Source: Thermohalobaculum sp039821125 (GTDB taxonomy: Bacteria > Pseudomonadota > Alphaproteobacteria > Rhodobacterales > Rhodobacteraceae). Taken from it: a DNA stretch of 6,025 nucleotides. Every line of letters starts with the position of its first letter. The stretch's first letter is position 1. Shown in pieces: positions 1 through 6,025 of this stretch. The position numbers and the translations under genes are program-made. The notes under the pieces were generated by a model, which made no database searches, was not told where the DNA came from, and was given only the letters and a program-made list of their open reading frames with translations. The stretch is taken from NCBI GenBank assembly GCA_039821125.1, contig JBCBOR010000148.1:1-6025 (forward strand). The letters run 5' to 3'.

Positions 1-75
1 TTGTGTTGTTTGCCGTCTTAAGCGTACCTTGTGGCGTATTTTGCCGTTTCTAGGGGCATTCTTGTTTCTAGGCGT
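1..75. other. Intergenic stretch with no supported gene
   Basis: This AT-richer edge of the window lies beyond the katG terminator. I see no convincing reading frame, RNA gene or promoter here. The only structure is a nine-base direct repeat, GTTTCTAGG, at 46-54 and 64-72, which overlaps nothing else recognisable. Whatever gene lies to the left is outside the window. Confidence 0.6.
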
Positions 76-118
76 AAAAAACGCCGGCGCTGCGTTGAGG
101 GTTCGAGCGCCGGCGTTT
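76..118 (-). terminator. Rho-independent terminator of katG
   Basis: Read on the minus strand, the arms at 106-118 and 79-91 form a perfect 13-bp GC-rich stem (core CGCCGGCG). The loop is 14 bases (92-105). The stem runs directly into six T residues, the complement of the A-run at 76-81. It lies about 70 bases past the katG stop codon with no gene between, so it is the natural end of the katG transcript. A plus-strand transcript would also form the stem but has only TTT and then CG after it, so the minus orientation is favoured. Confidence 0.88.
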
Positions 119-141
119 CGTTCCGAGTAACGCCACTCTTC

Positions 142-168
142 GAGGTCCCCGAAACGGTCGGGGACCTC
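142..168. terminator. Perfect 11-bp hairpin downstream of katG
   Basis: Positions 142-152 (GAGGTCCCCGA) pair exactly with 158-168 across a five-base loop (153-157). The hairpin lies 19 bases after the katG stop codon. On the minus strand no T-tract follows it, so it is not a classical terminator for katG alone. It more likely protects the mRNA 3' end or assists the strong terminator at 76-118. On the plus strand it is followed by a short T-containing stretch (CTATTTTG), so weak termination of leftward-origin transcripts is possible. The hairpin is directly visible; its role is inferred. Confidence 0.5.
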
Positions 169-187
169 CTATTTTGTGGCGCTGTGA

Positions 188-2380
<2,193 letters not shown>

Positions 2381-2385
2381 GTCAG

Positions 2386-2391
2386 CTCTCC
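2386..2391 (-). promoter_or_regulatory. Ribosome binding site of katG
   Basis: On the minus strand GGAGAG lies five bases before the ATG at 2380-2378. It is a strong Shine-Dalgarno match and fixes the start codon. The same bases also contain an out-of-frame ATG followed after two codons by TGA, which is probably chance. Confidence 0.8.
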
Positions 2392-2464
2392 ATTCCTGTC
2401 GATTTGAGGTCGATGGGGCCCGGAAGGCGAGTGCCTGCCAGGAGAATCATCTTAGAACGGTTCA

Positions 2465-2493
2465 AATCTAGTCCTGGCCCGCGATCAGGTGAA
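2465..2493 (-). promoter_or_regulatory. Candidate sigma70-type promoter of katG
   Basis: On the minus strand there is a -35-like TTCACC (2493-2488), a 17-base spacer, and a -10-like TAGATT (2470-2465). Each hexamer matches the consensus at about four of six positions. That is weak alone, but it fits a promoter that needs an activator. It would give a 5' leader of roughly 75-80 bases before the katG ATG. The -35 element directly abuts the OxyR-like site at 2494-2530, the geometry expected for activation by OxyR. The hexamers are seen; their use is inferred. Confidence 0.42.
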
Positions 2494-2530
2494 GTCGCAT
2501 TTTCTGATTGAAGTGATAGGAAAATGTTAT
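2494..2530 (-). promoter_or_regulatory. Candidate OxyR-like operator upstream of katG
   Basis: The classical OxyR site is four tetramers, ATAG-N7-CTAT-N7-ATAG-N7-CTAT. At the exact spacing, the minus strand here reads ATAA, CTAT, ATCA, CGAC. The distal half (2530-2516) is a good palindromic match (7 of 8), while the promoter-proximal half is poor. Two of the seven-base spacers, CATTTTC and GAAAATG, are exact reverse complements (2520-2526 and 2498-2504), so the whole block has dyad symmetry. OxyR control of katG is well established in proteobacteria. Assigning this particular site is inference, and no oxyR gene is in the window. Confidence 0.4.
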
Positions 2531-2541
2531 CGGCAGGTGCG

Positions 2542-5500
2542 CTATGCCATGGCTTTCGCTTTCGTGCCGAAGAAGATCGCGTAGAGGCATGGGGCAACGA
2601 TCAGGGTCAGCACGGTCCCGACGATCAGACCCCCTGCAATGACCACCGCGAGGTCATAGAACAGCACATCGCGCGACAGGATGATCGGCGCGAGGCCGAG
2701 CGCGGTCGTGCATGTCGTCATGACGATCGGGCGAAGCCTGCGCACGCCAGCCTCGACAATCGCATCAAGACGATCCCGGCCCGCCGCTTCTTCGATCGCG
2801 ATCCGGTCGAGCAGCACGATTGCGTTGTTGATGACGATCCCGGCGAGCGCAAGGAACCCCAGGATCCCCATGAAGCTGAAGTTCGCGCCGGGGAAGATCA
2901 TAAGCGAGCCGGAAACCCCGGTGATCACTAACGGGATCGTCAAAAGGATGATTGCCGGTTTCTTGAAGCTGTCGAACTGCCAGATCAGCACCAGCACCAT
3001 GAAGGCAAAGGCCAGCGGCAGGTTTGCAAACAGTGCGCCTTGGGCATCGGCCGATCCCTCGATCTCACCGCCTTTCTCGATCGCGTATCCCTTTGGCAGT
3101 GAGGCGCGGACCGTCTCGACATTCGGCGTGACATAGGCATCGAGTGCTGCCGCTGTCATCAGTTCGGACTTGCCGGAGACTGTCACAACCCGGCGTAGGT
3201 CGCGCCGTTTGATGCGCGAGTATTGCGGGCGGCCGTCGAAGCTTGCCACCTGCAAGAGCGGTACCGGTGTCGAACCAGCGACCGCGATGTTGAGTGTGCG
3301 CACCCGGTCGATATTCGTGCGTTGATCGCCCTCGGCCCGGGTGACCACCGGAATGGTGACATCGCCAACCCGGTAGTCCGTAACCTCGGCCCCGGCCAGC
3401 TGGGTGTCGAGTGCGTTCGCAATGTCCTCGGAGCTGACGCCTGCCCGCCGCGCGGCGTTCTGATCGACCAGCACCTGAATCGCGACCGTCGGGTTTTCCC
3501 AGTCCGTCTTGACGGTCCCGATCCCGGGCGCCTGTCGCAGGGAGGTCATGATCTCGTCTGCAGCTTTGGTCAACGTCGTGGCATCCGGGCCAACGATGCG
3601 GAATTCGACGAGACCGGACTCGGACGGTCCCATGGACATCACCTTGGGTGTCACGCGCGCTTCAGGGACCGAGCGCAGCGCGTACTCGGACAGCCGCTGG
3701 TGCACGGTCATCACATCCTCGACCACTTTCAGCGTGACCAGCATGTATGCCTTGTTCGGAAAGCCATCGATCGGCTCGAGCGCAAGGTAGAAGCGCGGGC
3801 CACCCGAGGCGACATAGGCGGCGACCTTCTCGACCTCGGGATTGATGCTGTCGTCCAGCAGCCAGCCGGTCACACGGTCCACCACCGCCGAGGTGGCGAG
3901 CGTGTTCGCCCCGACCGGCAGATCCACGATGACCTGAAGCTGCGTGCGCTCGGAGGCGGGAAAGAACGTCTTACCGACGAACTGGAACATCCAGCCGCCG
4001 AGAAAAAGCGAGCCGATGGCCAACGCAACCACGCCCCAACGCAGCCGGATCGCCCCGCGGAGAAGACCGCGATACGCACGGTAGAGCCGGGTGTCATAGG
4101 CCGAGGCGTCGTCGCCCTCGGTCCCATCGCCGCCACCGGCTTTCATGAAATAGACGCAGAACAGGATGAGCACGGTCAGTGCCACGACCCAGGAGATCGC
4201 CAGCGCGATGGCGATGACCAGCGAGATCGATCGGGTGTACTCGCCCGCCGCGCCGGGCGCGAGCATCAGCGGCATGAAGGCCAGGATCGTGGTCAGCGAG
4301 GCGGCCAGCAGCGGCAGGATCATCGCCTGTCCGGTCGCCAGCGCTGCCTTGACCCGGTCCTGTCCACGCTGGATGCGGCCCTGCATTTCTTCGGCGACGA
4401 CAATACCGTTGTCGACCAGCAGCCCGAGCGAGATGATCAGAGATGCAAGCGACATCCGCTCCAACTCGATCCCGGCATAGCGCATCACCAGGGTCGAGAT
4501 CAGCATGACCATCGGCACCATGGCCCCGACGATCAACCCGGTGCGCAGACCGAGAAATGCCACCACGACTGCCAGCACCACCAGGATCGTCTGCCAGAGG
4601 TTGTTCAGGACTGAAAAGACCGCCTGATTGATCTCGTTCTGCTGGAAGGTGATGAACTCGAGCGTGAAGCCCCAGGGCATTGCTTCCTCGAATTGGCGGG
4701 TCACCTCTGCCAAGACCGCGCTGAATTGCTTTGAATCGACCTGATCTATCATCGAGACCGAGATCACGACCGCTGGCTTGCCGTTGTAGGTGGCCGGTTT
4801 TGCCGGTGGCTCCTCGTACCCCAGCGACACATTGGCGACGTCGCTGAGATAGATCGTGATCGGACTGTCGCCGTTGACGCGGATTGGCAGTGAAGAGAGA
4901 TCATCGAGACCGCCAAAATCACCCGAAGGCTCGATCGCGAGGGTGATGCCATCCGCCTCGACCCGCCCTCCGGGCAGGATCACGTTCTGGCGTGTGATCG
5001 CATCGAGGATTGCGTTCGGGTCGATGCCAAGCTGGCTGATCCGGACATTGTCGAACTCGACATAGACGCGTTGCTCTTCGACCCCGAAGAACTCGACCTT
5101 GCGCACGCCCGGAACCGTTGCGTAGATGATCTTGCGCAGTTCCTTGGCGGCCTCGCGCATCTCCCAGTTCTCGAACCCCTCCGCGGTCATCGCGATGGTG
5201 GCCATGGCGACGTTGCCCTGATCATCGTTCACGATGGGACCGACCGTGCCCGACGGAAGATCCGAGGCCATGTCCTCCATCTTATTCCGCAGATCCGCCC
5301 AGATCGGCGTCATGTCGGTGTACTGCTCACGCACCTCGACCGAGATCAGGGTGTTCCCGGTCGAGGAGGTGCTTTCGATGTGCCAGACCTCCGGGATCTC
5401 GCGGATCTTCTCCTCCAGCGGGCGGGTGATGAGGTCCTCGATCCGGTCCGCGGACATCCCCGGAAACTGGGCGATCACCTGCGCTGTGCGGATCGTGATC

Positions 5501-5613
5501 GAGGGATCCTCGCGCGAGGGATGGGTGAGGAAACTGATCGGCCCCATCACAAGGCAGATCAGAATGGCCGCCAGCACGAGCGTCCGGTTCGAGAGCGCGA
5601 ATTGCGTGAGCAT
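2542..5613 (-). CDS. RND-family efflux permease (AcrB-like inner-membrane subunit)
   Basis: This is a proton-driven inner-membrane pump subunit that normally works with a periplasmic adaptor and an outer-membrane channel to expel amphiphilic compounds. Its substrate cannot be read from sequence. The 1023 residues are close to AcrB (1049), and both repeats are present. TM1 (about 12-30) is followed by a large periplasmic porter domain (31-338), starting with SREDPS at 33-38 and ITRPLEEKIREIPEV at 62-76. TM2-TM6 lie at about 340-490 and a hydrophilic cytoplasmic linker at 491-525. TM7 is at about 526-546, the second porter domain at 547-860 and TM8-TM12 at about 862-1015. The TM4 relay motif is LLVDNGIVVAEE with D401 and N402, where AcrB has two Asp. 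The TM10 motif is GIVINNAIVLLD, with N929 at the AcrB Lys940 position. R959 in RRLRPIVMT matches AcrB Arg971. The ATG follows a weak GGGGAC site by five bases. The gene begins 27 bases after the adaptor stop codon, implying an operon. Its original promoter appears cut off by the insertion upstream. Confidence 0.95.
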   Translation of the reverse strand: MLTQFALSNRTLVLAAILICLVMGPISFLTHPSREDPSITIRTAQVIAQFPGMSADRIEDLITRPLEEKIREIPEVWHIESTSSTGNTLISVEVREQYTDMTPIWADLRNKMEDMASDLPSGTVGPIVNDDQGNVAMATIAMTAEGFENWEMREAAKELRKIIYATVPGVRKVEFFGVEEQRVYVEFDNVRISQLGIDPNAILDAITRQNVILPGGRVEADGITLAIEPSGDFGGLDDLSSLPIRVNGDSPITIYLSDVANVSLGYEEPPAKPATYNGKPAVVISVSMIDQVDSKQFSAVLAEVTRQFEEAMPWGFTLEFITFQQNEINQAVFSVLNNLWQTILVVLAVVVAFLGLRTGLIVGAMVPMVMLISTLVMRYAGIELERMSLASLIISLGLLVDNGIVVAEEMQGRIQRGQDRVKAALATGQAMILPLLAASLTTILAFMPLMLAPGAAGEYTRSISLVIAIALAISWVVALTVLILFCVYFMKAGGGDGTEGDDASAYDTRLYRAYRGLLRGAIRLRWGVVALAIGSLFLGGWMFQFVGKTFFPASERTQLQVIVDLPVGANTLATSAVVDRVTGWLLDDSINPEVEKVAAYVASGGPRFYLALEPIDGFPNKAYMLVTLKVVEDVMTVHQRLSEYALRSVPEARVTPKVMSMGPSESGLVEFRIVGPDATTLTKAADEIMTSLRQAPGIGTVKTDWENPTVAIQVLVDQNAARRAGVSSEDIANALDTQLAGAEVTDYRVGDVTIPVVTRAEGDQRTNIDRVRTLNIAVAGSTPVPLLQVASFDGRPQYSRIKRRDLRRVVTVSGKSELMTAAALDAYVTPNVETVRASLPKGYAIEKGGEIEGSADAQGALFANLPLAFAFMVLVLIWQFDSFKKPAIILLTIPLVITGVSGSLMIFPGANFSFMGILGFLALAGIVINNAIVLLDRIAIEEAAGRDRLDAIVEAGVRRLRPIVMTTCTTALGLAPIILSRDVLFYDLAVVIAGGLIVGTVLTLIVAPCLYAIFFGTKAKAMA

Positions 5614-5640
5614 CTGGGGTCCCCGTCGTCCGCGCCGCGA

Positions 5641-5931
5641 TCAGCGCAGAGTTTCTGCTTCGAACAGATCCACCTGCATCCCGTCATGCAGAAAGCTGAC
5701 ACCGGCGGTCGCGATGATCTCGCCGGGGGCCAGATCGCCCACGATCTGCAGCTTGTTGTCGCGGACGTTGACCACCTGCACCGGGCGCTGGGCGAGCTGC
5801 GAGTTCGCCGGGTTGTAGACGAAGACCGAAGCATCGCCATCCTCGGCGGGGTTGGGCAGGATCGCCGAGATTGGCACGGAGAACGCGGTTCCGGTGGCAG
5901 CCGAGGCGAAGCGGAAAATCAGCTCTGCGCT
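5641..5931 (-). pseudogene. 3' remnant of RND periplasmic adaptor (membrane fusion protein) gene
   Basis: The adaptor would be a periplasmic, lipid- or membrane-anchored protein linking the RND permease to an outer-membrane channel. Only about 96 C-terminal codons remain, against about 350-400 in a complete protein. The remnant starts near SAELIFRF, the usual beta-barrel edge (normally preceded by Gly-Met), then has VPISAIL and the membrane-proximal domain with VFVYNP, RPVQVV and LAPGEIIATAGVSFLHDGMQVDLF, ending in a TGA stop. Upstream of about 5931 the same frame no longer resembles an adaptor and meets a stop at 5998-6000. The hairpin, lipoyl and N-terminal parts are all missing. A GTG at 5877-5875 could start a 78-residue fragment, but it lies inside the conserved strand and has no reason to be a true start. 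The gene is probably inactivated by the element to its right. The alternative is a larger rearrangement whose other side is outside the window. Confidence 0.8.
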
Positions 5932-6025
5932 GATGTCGTTGAAAAAGTTGGCTCTTAAGCGATGGGTTGATGCTGGCTGAATTGGCCCCGCGACGGTTCA
6001 GGTTGGATTTGGGAGTAGTCTGGCG
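5932..6025. mobile_element. Probable terminal part of an insertion sequence, truncated by the window edge
   Basis: At about 5932 (uncertain by roughly ten bases) the adaptor coding sequence stops abruptly and unrelated, less GC-rich DNA begins. The outermost bases read TGATGTCGTTGAAAAAGTTG on the plus strand. Ends of the GTTGAAAAAGT kind are common among proteobacterial insertion sequences of the DDE transposase type, though I cannot name the family. A minus-strand frame ends with TAA at 5957-5955, only about 24 bases inside the junction, as expected for a transposase gene that finishes just before the terminal repeat. The other end, the second inverted repeat and any target duplication lie outside the window. 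Confidence 0.55.
5955..6023 (-). CDS. Possible C-terminal end of a transposase (partial)
   Basis: This frame enters from the right edge and gives 22 residues ending in EPSRGQFSQHQPIA and a TAA stop at 5957-5955. Its support is position only: it would end about 24 bases from the supposed element end, as transposase genes often do. The fragment is too short to show a catalytic residue or domain, and I do not recognise it. A competing reading is a plus-strand gene starting with ATG at 5970 (MLAELAPRRF...), which also remains open to the window edge. The choice between the two needs the sequence beyond 6025. Confidence 0.25.
   Translation of the reverse strand, partial: PDYSQIQPEPSRGQFSQHQPIA

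Noticed and set aside
2498..2526. CATTTTC/GAAAATG dyad as a terminator for the permease gene
   Set aside because: The stem would be only 7 bp, AT-rich, with a 15-base loop and no following T-tract on the minus strand. It fits an operator better.
3223..4614. Plus-strand open frame (463 codons) opposite the permease
   Set aside because: It is antisense to a clearly conserved RND gene. Its composition is rich in Arg, His, Asp and Gln with no recognisable domain or membrane segment.
2542..5613. Heavy-metal (CzcA-type) RND exporter
   Set aside because: CzcA-type pumps carry a characteristic DGAVV-type TM4 motif. This protein has VDNGIVVAEE and an overall pattern nearer to drug-type (HAE) permeases.
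5641..5877. Small independent 78-residue gene starting at GTG 5877
   Set aside because: The adaptor-like sequence continues in frame upstream of this GTG to about 5931, so it is an internal codon of a truncated gene, not a start.
5071..5958. Plus-strand open frame (295 codons) spanning the permease start and the adaptor remnant
   Set aside because: It is antisense to two family-recognisable genes and crosses the probable insertion junction. There is no domain or convincing ribosome site.

Overview
The window reads as a piece of high-GC proteobacterial chromosome or large replicon. The style of the two complete proteins suggests an alphaproteobacterium, most likely of the Rhodobacteraceae type, but this is inferred from protein resemblance alone. 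All recognisable genes lie on the minus strand, so the biological order runs from the right edge of the window to the left.

From right to left: positions about 5932-6025 look like the end of an insertion-sequence-type element that enters from outside the window. It abuts the last ~96 codons of a periplasmic adaptor (membrane fusion protein) gene (5641 to ~5931), whose 5' three-quarters are absent. After 27 bases comes an intact 1023-residue RND-family inner-membrane efflux permease (5613 to 2542). A 161-base gap follows, with a candidate OxyR-like operator abutting a sigma70-like promoter. Then comes a complete 730-residue catalase-peroxidase, katG (2380 to 188). The katG unit ends with a perfect 11-bp hairpin and then a strong rho-independent terminator. 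Positions 1-75 hold no gene that I can support.

The adaptor and permease would normally be co-transcribed and build a tripartite pump together with an outer-membrane channel, which is not in this window. The apparent insertion removes most of the adaptor and separates the permease from its original upstream promoter, so this pump is probably crippled. katG appears to be an independent peroxide-defence transcription unit that only happens to lie downstream of the efflux genes. I found no clearly new biological system. The points most worth checking are the junction in the adaptor gene, the candidate peroxide-responsive control region of katG, and the Asn replacements at proton-relay positions of the permease.
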